Shown here: piece by piece, positions 14,201 through 25,099 of the stretch
Layout: the number at the start of each line of letters is the position of its first letter
How positions within the stretch are numbered: the stretch's first letter is position 1
NCBI GenBank assembly: GCA_013399855.1
Contig: VXAY01003830.1
Coordinates: 471,388 to 535,387 of the forward strand
DNA length: 64,000 nt
Reading direction: 5' to 3'
Source of the DNA: Oxyruncus cristatus
Taxonomy: Eukaryota > Chordata > Aves > Passeriformes > Cotingidae
The notes under the pieces: model-generated
Told to the model about the DNA's origin: nothing
The model's database searches: none
What the model saw: the letters and a program-made list of their open reading frames with translations, nothing else
Position numbers and translations under genes: made by a program

Positions 14201-17200
14201 AGCCTAGTTAATTTGCTAAAATTCGAATCAAATAAATATGTGATGTTATAACAGTGCAACAAGCCTCCATGGCTTAGAGCAGCTCTTGGGCAGTTGTCCT
14301 CCTCATTGGGGCAGACCACAAGAAGAGGTTAATGTTCACATTGCACTGCCTGGACTGCCGGGGAATACATCCCTGCCTGGAGAAGCATGCAGGCGAAGCG
14401 CAGAGGGCACCCAAGGAAGCCCTGATGTGAGAGCCTGGTGCCAAGGGTAGCAGAGCACTTGGCACTGTGGCTGCTTGCATGACATTAATGATGTCTTTAT
14501 TGTTCTCCCTGTAGTGATTGAGGTCATCTTTGCATTTTTCTCTGAAGCTGCTGTGCCTACCTTATAAATAAGGCACACAGAAAGAGGTTTTGGCTTCAGA
14601 CAGACATTAATATGAAAATAATAAGACGTTAATCCCACAAAACAAATTTTACAAAGAGCCAGCTGGAGTGGCAGTCCTCAGCCTAGGGAGAGCTGGGAGA
14701 AAAATACCTTTGAGCTGTCAGGTTTCAAGCTCCAGTTGAGTACAAAAGTTGTTAGCTGGAACTGGACATCAGAGGCATGGACTAGCATTAGGTGCCAGTG
14801 CCAAAGCTTGTTGGTACAGCCGGACCCCAGCTGTTCGTTTGGCTCCGGATGCAGGGTATGACGTGGCAAGAAACCAGGACCAAATCCTCTGTCCAGCCTG
14901 GCAGTAGTCCTGTGTACATGGACCTAGACCCTTCCCTCATGCCTGTGGCATGTTTACTAGCATATGCTTCACATCCACGTTAAACCATAGGATTAACAAA
15001 CAGCCTCATCAGGCAGCAAGTTCTTGGCCATGGCTTTGACTCACTTGTTTGTGGGGGTGGGGAGGGGATCCTGGAAACATTTGCAGAGGTTTTTATCATC
15101 CATTTTATTGGTCTCAGGTGACATCCTCCTGAACGTGAACGGGATTGACCTGACCGGAGTCAGCCGGAGTGAGGCCGTTGCCCTGCTGAAGAACACCAAC
15201 TCATCGGTGGTGCTCAAAGCCCTGGAGATGAGGGCATGTGAAGCCCAGGAGGAGCGGGATCACCTGCTACCCCCTGAGGCTGTGCAGGCGACCTCCGAGA
15301 GCAGCAGCGAGTGGTCACCATCCTGGGTTATGTGGCTGGGGCTGCCACGGTAAGTTCACAGATTGCATCCTCTTGCTGAAGGGGAGAGGGAGGAAAGATT
15401 TGTATTTTCTGGAAATTCTTTCTTTTTGTTTGATTCATTGCACTGTCATCTTAATTAAATCCAGGCTCTGTCACAGACTTGACTCTAAATACCTTTTGTA
15501 AATGGGTACGTGTACGTGGCAAAATAGACACACGGTTCCCCTTGCAGGGGACGATAGGATCCTGAATTGTTTGTCTTGAAAATGTATCTGGCACTTAGGG
15601 AGTGAAAGAAAAACCTTGCAGAGATACAGGACCTTGCTGGGGTCCAGGCTCGACCACCCTGCAGAAGGCAGAGCTACCCCTGCTGCAGCTCTCAAGCTTC
15701 ACAGCCCCTTAGCCAAATCCAGCTGAATTGTTTGACTATACCCAGATGTTGCAAAGTGCGTGAAGTTGGCCAGTATCTGCAAATCACCTCTTTTAACCCC
15801 ACCCCCGGCTGAAAGAAGTGCATTTGTCATACACAGGAAGCAGCTGTGTTGTCATTTCAGTTAGGATAATAAAAGCCACATCGCATGTCTTTAAGTTCTC
15901 TCGAACACTCTGCACACCAAGTGTGTAATACCTACAGCTTCCTAGTCATTTTGTAAAGTATAAAATGAGGACATGTGAATCTGTGAGTATGCAAAGTTAG
16001 CATCACAGAGTTTAAACTGGTATTCAGTTTTAAGGAATGCAGAATTTTGCTTACAAGTTTCTCTTGTCTGTACTCTTAACCCTGGCAGCAGTTCTCCTTC
16101 TCTTTTGTGGGATGGTGTGAAAAGATGGTTTGCAGAAGAGGTGGGCTTTTGCTCTGGGCACAGTTTCAGGACTCCATTTCCCACTCTTGCATAACAGGTT
16201 AGATGCTTTTCCTCCTTCCAGTTGAGCCATTTTGAGCTCATTCACCTTGCAGCAAGGTCTGCTGTGAGGGACAGATGTTTTTTGGTGCTTGGTCTGAGGC
16301 TAATGATGGTATAATATGTGCTGAAGCACTGCAAGAGCAGAAGGCAGCACAAGGTTTGTTTGTCACCTACAGGCAAAAGGTTCCTCTTCCAGTGGAGAGG
16401 GCTGTGTACTTATTCCTGTGAAAGAAAAGCAGTAAAAAGAAAAAGGATTAAATGGATGACCCATAACTTGCTACCCCAGGCAATGGTAAACTTTCCTCAC
16501 CCAGTCTCTCTGCAGACAGAAAGCCCAGGGAGGTTCTCATTCTTGCTGACTTCTCCTGCACCTCTGAGCTTGACCAGCAGCATTGTGAAGGCACTCTCTC
16601 CCAGCAGAGAGACAGCAACAGACTAGAGGCCTTATAGCTGCTGTAATCTACAATGCCATGTCTTGCCTTCTGTTACCATCCATTGCTAGATGGACTGAAA
16701 CAACTGCACCCTGCCTGTGCCATCTTCACTGGGCTGTGTAGAAAACCTTAGCTGCCTGGTCATCATCTCCTACCCACAGCTACCTGAGTTCCCATGTCCT
16801 TAGCAAGGTAGTGGAGACGAAGAACAGAGCTCCACAGTACTGCAGTCTTGCATCCAGAGTTCACACCACTTCGTAGTTAGGGGAAAAAAAAGGTGGTTTT
16901 CCCATTTTAAAAAGAGTCTTTGAGTTCACTCTATCCTCCCTCATCTGAAGGCTGCATTGTGTGAAGGCATTCTAACCCTTTTGGTCTGAAGGAAAATCAG
17001 CTCCAGTGTCAGCAAGGCTGAAGACAGGAATTCATTGTAACACTATCCCCAGCTGCAATGCCGTGCACAGAGCACAGCATGGCCCTTCTCCTTCAAAGAA
17101 ACATTGGTATGCTGAGCTGGTACACTGCTCTGAACACCAGACTAGGTCCTGAAACAGGGACCGTTGCTCATTAGATGTGCCAGTAACAAAGATGCACTGT

Positions 17201-20200
17201 ATCCTCACTAGCAGCTGGTTGGTTGGGTAGGGGCGCGCGAGGATCAGGTTTGTGATTGATCATTCGGTACTATCAGACCCTTCAGTCTTCTCCAGCATGA
17301 GTGCGCTTACCCTTTGATTGAACTGGTTCTCCAGGGCCCACATAAGGCATCTGGAAGTCCTTCAACCAGTTCTCTCACTAGGACATGTATCATGTTAACT
17401 CACTGCACTCCAGGTTGAGCATTTAACCTTTCCCTATCTGGCTTTTAGTTTGCTTTTGGCAAGGATCACACCTTACTAGATATCAAGGTACTGTCACCAG
17501 TCTCATGACATTTTCCAGGCCATCAGAGAAAATTATTCTCTATCTGTTTAATTAAAACCATTTATTGGAGGGACTGCTCCAAGATATGTGAGTCTAAGAA
17601 TGTTTAGTACAGCAGATGAAAAAGTAGAAATGTCAAAATGATGGTTATAGAGGACCATGCAAGGCACTTCGGAAGATTGGCAGGAAGCGGCACACCTACA
17701 TAAGACAAACTGAACAAATAGAAAAGGTGGTAAAACTGGTAGGCCAGGAATAGGCATGATTTAAAAAGGAGGAGACTGGATGGTGGATTATTTAAACTCC
17801 TTTGAGAAGGTAAAGATGTGGCTCTAGTCAAGCCCTGGCAGTTCAGTGTGTGTATCTGTTCACAACAAGCAAGGTGGAGAGTGCAGAGGCAGCTTGACCT
17901 CATGACTTAGAGTGCAATATTCAGGCTCAGGAAACCAAGGCGAGAGAGTCTTTCCTTCTGTGTCTTAAAACCATGAAAATCACTTGAATGGTCCCATAAA
18001 ATCTGGTGAGTTGAACTAAATACTAGAGCATGTCTACAGGCCTCTGCCCATGACCGATGAAGTTGAAAACAGGCTAACATTAGTGATAGTTACACGATTA
18101 CATGATTAAGAGTAGCTTACTGCAAATGCCCAATTTTATTAGAACAGAATATTGGAATAGAACTCTCTCCTTTCCCAGGGACTGTAGACACATTATAGAG
18201 ATGGATCACAGACAAGAGACACAAATAATGACAGTTATGGAATTATACCATTTTTCTAGATCAAGTTGGTAGCAGCAGAATCAGAGAAATTATCTGATCC
18301 CTCACACTGAAGCTCAAAGACTTGGAAAAGCCATCTTGCATAACTTAACATTTGTGGATCTCACTTAAATTTCAGTCTTTTCCTTGTGAGATTGTAGAAT
18401 TGGCTTTTGTTACTTTTGTATGGCTTAATAATGCATAAACAGCTCCTCTGTTCTTTCTGTAGTACAATCCAATATGTGGTGGTTATAAAATAGATGCACA
18501 TGTGCATCTGACATCTGTCAAAACTTGGCCTGCATGTGAGCAGAGGGGCTGTGGGCTGGCCATCGGAAGGAAAGAGTGATGCAGGACCTTAAGCATTCCC
18601 ACCTGAAGACTTATTTCAGGGTAGCAAATTGAATTGTTTGTTGTTGAGGAACCTGTCTCCTTTATTGGTAGAGGGACATAGTGTTGTGAAGCACACAGAA
18701 AGGAAATAATGGGGAACAGCTGGCAAAAAATGCTTCCCAGCTCTGTGATGCTGCTTCTACTCTTGCTTGTTTTCCTGCTCTCCTTTCTTTGCTCTCCTCA
18801 CATTTCCTTTTCTCAGCTAGCACTTAAAAATACTTTATAGATCATCCTGTCATAACATTTACAAACATTAGTACTTCACATGAGTGCTTTTCTTCATCTG
18901 CAAAGTGAGATGAGAAAGACAGAAGGTGGCCAAAGTCATTAAGCGAAACAGGTAGAACAGGAGGTAAACCATGAAATTAGGAAAGAAACTCCTCCAAATT
19001 AACTTAATCTGGGTTCTAAGGCTCTGATGGAAGCAGTTCTCAAATATTACTATATTCCACTGCCACTTGTGTACTGTAAGGGGGCAGGGGGAGGGTGTTA
19101 CGCTTTTCATAGCAATTATTGCAGAAGTTCTCCTGCAGTTGGGCTGGTTTGCATTCCCAGAGCATAAGGCTACTCGTGCTTCATGAAAATCAGCAGGGAA
19201 TCACACATTTAACTATTTGAAAATAGGCACTTTACAATTCCTTGTGCATCAGTAACTGATGCTCAGTTGTAGTATTTTTTAGGATGGGACCCTGTGGCTA
19301 GACACTGTAAACTGCCAGATCTGTATCTGAGGCAAGTTCACACGTAAATTATTCCTTGTCCTCATCTTTTGGAGTATTTACAGATAGGGGTAGAAGACTG
19401 CACGCTTCTCTCTTCCAAGGCAGAAGGTGGTTCTTTAGACCAGTTGCAGTTTGTGTGTTTTGACCCAGTCAAACTGCTGTAACCCACTAAACTGGGGCTT
19501 TTACTGCCATAGAGAAATTATCTACTCAAGCACATTGTACATCTTCAGATGACAAGTATTTATTTTATTTTTTCTCTGTGGCACTTTCTAGACTTGTCTT
19601 TATGATTATACAGACCCAAATGGACTCACTCCCTGTGGGCTGCTTTTTGCTCAGGCAGAGCAGGCATCTCTGCTTAGGCACTGAACTGTTCAGAGCAAGC
19701 AGTACCTGCATTACACGCAGCTCAGCTTTGTGCATCCTGCCTGCCAGCGTCCTTTTCACATTTCTCACAGTGCTAACAAATACTTGATGGATGGTGCACT
19801 GCCATGCTTGTATTCTGTCCCAGAGGATGGAGGTAATTAAAAATCAAGTTAAAAGCATAAACACCTCCTAGCCACTCCTATTCTGTCAAGAGTCAATCTC
19901 TAGCTGTGGCCAGTGTAACGGGTTGCAACTGCCTGCACCAACACCCACAGCAGGATAAGAGAAAATAGGAAGAGTGAGAGAACTCAATTAATGTCACCCA
20001 TTACTGTTGTGGGCAAAACAGACTTGGCTTGGGGAACTTTTTTTTTTAATTATCAATTTGGATATTGGGAACCCAAGATGACAAGCCTGTAAACACTTTC
20101 CTTCCCTTTTCACAAATTCAGCATCACACCAGCACCTCTCCTCCTGATTTCCTAGTCTCTGCTGCCTTGTTGTCACAGCAGATTATATCCTGTCCCTCTC

Positions 20201-23200
20201 TTTGGTGAGGCAAAAGGCAGTGCAGGGCCTTGGAGTCAGGATAGAGTAGTTGCTCTCTGCTGTGCCTTGTTTCTCATGTGTTTTGTCTGCTCTGGCAGCA
20301 AGAACAATCCCAATGCTACGATACTGTGTCTATTTTACTTAAATTCAGCATACACCTTGACAGCAAAGATGTATTTATGCTTTCTGGACTGATGGAGACA
20401 ATGCAACTGATAACCTTACAGACTGCATGTACAGAATGCACATAAGATTTGTTTGGCTTCACTGTGTTTTCTCCTGCTTGTCTATTACTTTTCTATGGCA
20501 TTAGGATTTGGCTGATCACCTTTCAACTTCAGGAATGTACTCAAGGCAGTGAGTGTAGCACTGGGCAGCAGAGACCCCCACCCCCAAAAAATCAACACTG
20601 AGTTATAGCACTAACGGCTGAATCCTGGCATCGCTTGGTCGTGACCTTGATAAGTACCATCAAACATAGAGGGTTTAAGTGATTTTGCACATTGAAGAAG
20701 TCCACAGATGGTAAAGTAATAATGCCTGGCTGCTGAGGAAAGAAGCACACGTCACCTGTTTCGGACATTAGCAGCCAGTGACTTCTTGTGCAAATATTAC
20801 ATACCTACCATCCTGGCAGCAAGCAAGTATTTGTAGGTCCTGGGGGACTAATCTAGTATTACTATAAAATCTTGCTATGAAAGACACTATTTGACAAACA
20901 CAATTTTTAAAAAGTTAGACATATTGGTCTTTAAAGGCTATTTATCTTTCTACAAAAGTGTTAGCTGCTTTTTAGAAACAAAAAATCTCTGAATAGAGCT
21001 CGTAACAGTTGCTTGCTGTAAGGCAGCCAGTATTTTCAGATAAAGAACAGCAAATGGATTTTCAGGCTATTCAGTCATTTCTAGATACATCACTAATGAT
21101 GAGTGGGCTAAGTACTATGGACAGAAATTTCCACTGCTTGCTCTGTAACTAATGCAATTAATTTGGTTTAAAAAAAAAATGAAACAGAAAAAGTACTGAA
21201 ATGAATGTACTCAGAGCAATAGGCAATATTTAAGAGTCTAATAACACTATTCTTGCTTTCCCCTATTCCTCGTTTCAGCTATGCTTTGACTCAGCATAAC
21301 ATACAGTATCATAAAATACATTCAAAAGACAAAGGGACGGACAAGTAGATTTCAGCTCTGTTACTGTAACGTGTTAATCATTGTAGTGAGGACAAGTTAT
21401 CTTGAGAGCAGACTCAGTTCTCCAAAGCACTGACTGACATGGATAAGTTTCTCCCGTCTTCCGTGCTGTGACTTACCACATTACTTGACAAGAAAAGCTC
21501 AGGATCCCTTCTTCCACCAATACTTGTCTTTGTGTCATATTGTCCTTTTTGTAATTCATTCCATTGGCCTTAAAATTATTTAGCTTTGATATGCACCACA
21601 GTAGTAAATAACTGACCACTTTGACATAGTAAATCACATGCAGGCTCATATATGGACAATAAACAAGTAATTGGGACTGTACAATGTAAGTGAAATACAG
21701 TTTTTTGGATTGCTGATTTACAAACATTAACGCCAGTCTTAAGTGCTTTTCTCCATCATGCCAACGAGGCAATTTGCCTAAAATTTTACCTTTTAATATT
21801 TTAACCGTAAGATTACTTAGCAATTTTACTTTCAAAATAACTGGTTGTGGAAAGCAGCACTATGGAAACAGAAGTGTAAGTATTTCATACGGTGGAACTA
21901 TGGTGCTATTTTGCACCTTCGGAACACTCTGCGGGTGCATGAAAAGGCAGATTCATCATTAAGAGTTCATCAGAATCTGAAGCTAACTGTAAGATATTTA
22001 ATTAGAATGGTTTGTTTCAGGTATTTGTACAGCTGCAAAGAAATCGTATTACGAAGAAATACATCTGGAAGTCTTGGCTTCAGCATTGTAGGAGGTTATG
22101 AAGAACTTACTGGAAACAAACCGTTCTTTATCAAATCCATTGTTGGGGGAACACCAGCATACAATGACGGCAGAATTAGGTAATGATAACTGTATAAACA
22201 AAAGTAGCATTTAAGTAAGTTTTTCTTCTAGTTAATTTGTGTTTTTTGGTGTGGTTTTTTTTTTTTTTTTTTTTTAAGTTTCATGAAGACAGTGGGGGAG
22301 GGGGGAAAGGACTCATTGATACAGAACTCTGACGGATCTGGAAACAAGACATAAGTACCCTGAACTTTAACAGATCTGCCTTCATAGCAGAATGGTTTCA
22401 GATGTCTAGCAGTCACTACTGTATGAATAAGTATAAAGATAACTCAGTTTGATCTCTGGGGCAGTACAAAGCATGCCAGCACTAAGCTTTCTCACATACC
22501 CAGCTCTAAAAAAAACCCAACCAAAAGCCTTCCCTGCAAGCATCAATACAAATATAAGGGAAGAGATGCCCAATTATGGTGCAAATTTAAATCAATTAAC
22601 AAGCTTTAAAACATAAGTTTACTCAGAACATGGTTCATTCCAGTACCTAGAGGGCCTTCAAGAAAGCTGGAAAGGGACTCTTTACAAGTGCATGCAGTGA
22701 CAGAATAAGGGGGGAATGGCTTTAAACTGAAAGATAGGTTTAGATTAGGTACTGGAAAGGAATTATTTAATGTGAGGGTGGTGAGGCACTGAAAGAGGTT
22801 TCCCAGAGAAGTTGTGGATGCCTCACCCCTATTCAAGGACAGGTTGGTTGGGGCTTTGAGCAACCTCGTCTAGTAGAAGGTGTCCCTGCTCATAGCAGGG
22901 GGGTGGGGGTGGAACTAGATGATCTTGAAGGTCCCTTCCACCACAAGCCCTTTTATGATTGCATGATGATAATTCTCATCTGAAAGATGTCTAATTATTT
23001 ATAAATTTGTAAGAAAGCCAAACAAGTGAAGTATTTTTCACCTGCTTTATTCCCTTATTCATGAACAGTAGTTAGCCAGAGAAGGAACCATAGTACTCAT
23101 TTCTACCCTCTCCTCCCGCCTTGAGGACATGCTTTGGTATTTGCAAACATTTAAGATAAGAAGTCACCTTGTTTAATTGTTCTCTTGCATTTGCATTTGT

Positions 23201-23344
23201 TTTTTCAGATGCGGTGACATCCTCCTTGCTGTCAATGGCAGGAACACATCAGGAATGATGCACGCCTGCTTGGCAAGGATGCTCAAAGAACTGAGAGGAA
23301 AAATTACTCTCACAATTGTGTCCTGGCCTGGCACTTTTTTATAA
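1891..23344 (+). CDS. LNX1: LNX1 (ligand of Numb protein X1), 3' part of gene, six coding exons
   Basis: Spliced from 1891-2262, 7233-7370, 13050-13227, 15118-15349, 22021-22179 and 23209-23344, this gives 1,215 coding bases (404 residues plus stop) with no frame break and GT-AG at every junction. The order is end of PDZ1, PDZ2, linker, PDZ3, Trp-rich linker, PDZ4, ending in WPGTFL. Human LNX1 is about 728 residues with an N-terminal RING, an NPxY Numb-binding motif and four PDZ domains, so this is roughly the C-terminal 55 percent. Family knowledge: LNX1 is an E3 ubiquitin ligase that binds Numb through NPxY and PDZ1 and promotes its degradation, affecting Notch signalling; the PDZ domains recruit junction and receptor tails. 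The paralogue LNX2 is the alternative, but the close match of the C-terminus and the neighbour FIP1L1 favour LNX1. The RING exons and promoter are upstream of the window. Confidence 0.95.
2263..7232 (+). other. LNX1: LNX1 intron, about 5.0 kb
   Basis: It is bounded by donor gtttgtc, a weak match to the donor consensus, and acceptor ctcccacag. Contents seen are a short (GA)n run at about 4941-4954, a (TCTG)n-like pyrimidine stretch near 6858-6887, and a 7-base inverted repeat with a 3-base loop at 6054-6070. No coding exon or full mobile element was recognised. The several 100-150 codon ORFs here have no PDZ or other recognisable motif and are taken as chance. Confidence 0.75.
7233..7370 (+). 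CDS. LNX1: LNX1 exon: last strand of PDZ2 and PDZ2-PDZ3 linker
   Basis: This exon of 138 bases (46 codons, phase 0 at both ends) follows ctcccacag and is followed by gtgagg. It opens with [12 protein letters not shown], the final beta strand of PDZ2, then a polar linker with [15 protein letters not shown] and a Ser/Gly/Pro-rich tail. Base composition is much more GC-rich than the flanking intron. The linker has no catalytic motif; it spaces PDZ2 from PDZ3. Confidence 0.93.
7371..13049 (+). other. LNX1: LNX1 intron, about 5.7 kb
   Basis: It runs from donor gtgagg to acceptor ccatcacag. The only internal oddity is a CpG-bearing patch at about 9966-10140, listed under findings. No mobile element or exon was recognised in the rest; ORFs here lack motifs. 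Confidence 0.75.
13050..13227 (+). CDS. LNX1: LNX1 exon: first half of PDZ3
   Basis: This exon is 178 bases, entering in phase 0 and leaving in phase 1 (59 codons plus one base), flanked by ccatcacag and gtaaaa. It encodes [22 protein letters not shown], where ESLGMTV is the PDZ carboxylate-binding loop, and then [20 protein letters not shown]. The glycine codon that begins the conserved GDILLNVNG segment is split by the intron. Key PDZ features are present, so the domain should fold and bind C-terminal peptides; its ligand cannot be inferred from the sequence. Confidence 0.95.
13228..15117 (+). other. LNX1: LNX1 intron, about 1.9 kb
   Basis: The intron runs from donor gtaaaatg to acceptor attggtctcag. 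I see no repeats of note, no further exon and no recognisable mobile element. Confidence 0.75.
15118..15349 (+). CDS. LNX1: LNX1 exon: second half of PDZ3 and Trp-rich linker
   Basis: This 232-base exon enters after one base of a split Gly codon and exits in phase 2, before gtaagt. It completes PDZ3 with [20 protein letters not shown] and the helix and strand [17 protein letters not shown]. It then encodes an acidic linker ([14 protein letters not shown]) and the segment [13 protein letters not shown] leading to PDZ4. The Trp-rich block is nearly the same as in human LNX1, unusual for an interdomain linker and suggestive of a structural contact between PDZ3 and PDZ4 (inference). Confidence 0.95.
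15350..22020 (+). other. LNX1: LNX1 intron, about 6.7 kb
   Basis: This is the largest LNX1 intron in the window, from the consensus donor gtaagt to acceptor tttgtttcag. I looked for exons, CR1 ends and simple repeats and saw only short homopolymer runs (for example A9 near 21171-21179). Nothing else could be supported. Confidence 0.7.
22021..22179 (+). CDS. LNX1: LNX1 exon: first half of PDZ4
   Basis: This exon of 159 bases enters in phase 2 and leaves in phase 2, between tttgtttcag and gtaatg. It encodes [20 protein letters not shown], where GSLGFSI is the PDZ4 carboxylate-binding loop, then [18 protein letters not shown] and [11 protein letters not shown]. The Arg codon before [10 protein letters not shown] is split by the intron. 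The sequence is very close to human LNX1 PDZ4, which makes the gene assignment secure. Confidence 0.96.
22180..23208 (+). other. LNX1: LNX1 last intron, about 1.0 kb, with T21 run and a CR1 fragment
   Basis: The intron runs from gtaatg to acceptor gttttttcag. A 21-base T run lies at 22255-22275 and a CR1 3' fragment occupies about 22640-22975, so roughly a third of this intron is retroposon. Confidence 0.85.
22640..22975 (+). mobile_element. CR1 retroposon, 3' end fragment, plus orientation
   Basis: The stretch matches the end of the CR1 reverse-transcriptase reading frame and 3' UTR: gggactctttacaag, then the TTTAGATTAG and AAGTTGTGGATGCC blocks, TTTGAGCAACCTCGTCTAG, then the CR1 terminus GAACTAGATGATCTTGAAGG, TCCCTTCCACC and decayed ATGATT-type terminal repeats. 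It is strongly 5' truncated, as is usual for CR1, and carries substitutions and stops, so it cannot be active. It lies in sense orientation to LNX1. Confidence 0.9.
23209..23344 (+). CDS. LNX1: LNX1 terminal coding exon: end of PDZ4 and stop codon
   Basis: The coding part of the last exon starts after gttttttcag, completing an Arg codon, and encodes [20 protein letters not shown], the PDZ4 helix and the last strand [13 protein letters not shown], then TAA at 23342-23344. The C-terminus WPGTFL is identical to that known for mammalian LNX1. Its last three residues T-F-L fit the class I PDZ ligand pattern (S/T-x-hydrophobic), so LNX1 may be bound by PDZ domains, possibly its own (inference). The human protein ends at the same residue. 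Confidence 0.96.
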
Positions 23345-23873
23345 AACAAGTCTTTGTGGAGAGTATGATAAGTAATTTAACACAGGGGAAAAAAAAAGGG
23401 AACATCAGTCTTTGCTTTTTGGGGGGCTCAAGTATGTATTTATAAAAAAAAGGTTTGTGAAACTTCAACCTGCATGTCAAGAAAAGTCAAGTTTAGGCAA
23501 AGCAGTAAAACCTGTCAGAAAGTCACTTCAGAGTGATCTAAGCTACAGACTTAATTCTTTCCTTCCCTGTGTTCTTAAGGGTTTTTTGTTGTTTTTTATA
23601 CCTATATATATATCTCTATTTAATGCATTATAATAATAATGAAATTTAAGGAGCAACAGCTCCTGCTCACCCACTCTGTTTTGATTTACAAAAAGAAATC
23701 CATGAATAACTTATGGAAAAATTTCTTGCAATTTTTCTAGTTGCAATAATCAGGTGAAGGGTTTTATCCGACACATTAATAGCACTTTGATTTTGTGTAC
23801 CTTTTCATGGTCAGCATGAAAGCTGGTATTTTCAAGACTTTCAAGTACTGTTTGTTAGTCTGTAAAACTGTGA

Positions 23874-23896
23874 ATTAAATTTCTAAAATAATTAAA
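23874..23896 (+). terminator. LNX1: possible proximal LNX1 poly(A) signal pair
   Basis: Two ATTAAA hexamers, the commonest variant signal, lie 17 bases apart about 530 bases after the stop codon, with a GU-rich element about 15 bases downstream. Usage is not known. Confidence 0.4.
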
Positions 23897-24597
23897 TATA
23901 ATTTTAACTGTGTACTTGTACAGACATTATTTTCATCCGAAACCAAAGGCCCTGGTATGTTTTGATTACTATTAAATCTGGGATTTTTATATAGAATTAT
24001 TGCTTTTAATGAAGTACACTGCACCCTGCTAATGCCATGGAGTAAGTCATCTAGATAGCACCCTGACTGGGCAGTACAATTTTTGCAGGACCACTATATC
24101 AATTACACTTGATACTGTTCTGAATGAAGTAAATCTGAAAGTGATGATATGTCTCTTAAAATAGTCCTTTGTCTCTCTGCAAATTACCCATGTTCCACAG
24201 TCTTCTTTTTGACTCACAAGGCTTGCACTGGGAAGAGGATATGTTTGTTAATCTTTATCGTGTTAAGGACAGCTGTTCCCCTAGAACAAAGACTAAAATG
24301 AACTTTCTCTTAAGCCACTGAAAAGCAGCAGGGATGATTATCCAGCTTAATTCATCCTTTTGCACCCACACAAACCAGACATAATTACCAAGTGTATCAT
24401 CACCACATGTAGTGTTCCATTAGACTAGGAATAATTGGCACCTTTCCCACTTTTTCTTATTTTTTTTTTTGTTTCACCTTAGTACAAGGTTCTTGAAGAG
24501 TCTGCAATTTCTGCCTGTCCCTGTAGTAATGGATGACCTTTCCAAATAGGACTCCAAAAGCTATACTAAACCCACACTGTTCCAGATGTAGGCATAT

Positions 24598-24603
24598 AAT
24601 AAA
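24598..24603 (+). terminator. LNX1: possible distal LNX1 poly(A) signal AATAAA
   Basis: This is the first canonical AATAAA found on the plus strand after the LNX1 stop codon. Cleavage would be expected about 10-30 bases later. The downstream U/GU element (ctgtttct) is modest. Confidence 0.45.
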
Positions 24604-24620
24604 ATGAATGCACACTGTTT

Positions 24621-24779
24621 CTAAAGTCAGTAAAAGAATGACCTTCCCGTTGGCTTATGAAAAAGGAAACAATTTAATACAAAGAATTTAAGCCCTACTT
24701 ACATTGTAAGAGCATAAGCCTCTAGCTGTAAAATGTTTTCTCACTGTTTCTTAAAAGACAAAGTCAGTCCAAGAATCTT
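24621..24779. other. short gap between convergent LNX1 and FIP1L1 3' ends
   Basis: About 160 bases separate the predicted 3' ends. It holds the FIP1L1 downstream U-rich region (on the minus strand, roughly 24745-24775) and no gene. Longer transcripts from either side would overlap here. Confidence 0.55.
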
Positions 24780-24784
24780 AACAT

Positions 24785-24951
24785 GAAAAATTCAGTCTTT
24801 TATTTTCAAAAAAACCCAAAGTAACCTTTGATTTCAAACTAACAGAACAAGATTAAGAGCAAATTATTATAATTCCCAGAAAAATAACAAGATTTATAGT
24901 AATCTATTTCTGGCACTAATATATATGCAAGTAGGCAAAAATCACACAAGC
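24785..24951 (-). other. FIP1L1: FIP1L1 3' untranslated region
   Basis: A short AT-rich tail follows the TAG at 24952-24954 and leads to an AATAAA on the minus strand about 150 bases later. The 3' end is inferred from that signal; longer 3' UTRs running into the LNX1 end cannot be excluded. Confidence 0.6.
24798..24803 (-). terminator. FIP1L1: FIP1L1 poly(A) signal AATAAA
   Basis: TTTATT on the plus strand reads AATAAA on the FIP1L1 strand, about 150 bases after the stop codon. A U/GU-rich stretch (ttcttggactgactttgtc on the minus strand) follows within about 30-55 bases, as expected of a cleavage site. Confidence 0.65.
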
Positions 24952-25099
24952 CTATTCCACAGGGGCAGCTTCAGTGTTTTCCTGTTCAGGAGCAGGTTCA
25001 CCACTGGCTTCTTTTCCTTCTTTGCTTCTTTTGGATTTTTTGTGTTTGTGCCTTCTGTGGCTGTCCCCTTCTTCACTGTCGTGACGACGTCTGCTGTTA
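24952..25099 (-). CDS. FIP1L1: FIP1L1 terminal coding exon: basic C-terminal tail
   Basis: The exon is 148 coding bases including TAG and enters in phase 2 after acceptor ctctctttag. It encodes [35 protein letters not shown] and a final acidic, Ala/Pro-rich [13 protein letters not shown]. It matches the human C-terminus almost residue for residue. The basic [10 protein letters not shown] cluster is a likely nuclear localisation and RNA-contact segment (inference from composition). Confidence 0.96.

Larger units (their letters stand above)
23345..24620 (+). other. LNX1: LNX1 3' untranslated region
   Basis: The AT-rich sequence after the stop holds no coding motifs. Two overlapping ATTAAA hexamers (23874-23879 and 23891-23896) are followed by a GU-rich stretch (ctgtgtacttgtac) and could serve as a proximal poly(A) site. 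A canonical AATAAA lies at 24598-24603. An AT dinucleotide run sits near 23603-23612. The exact 3' end is inferred. Confidence 0.6.
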
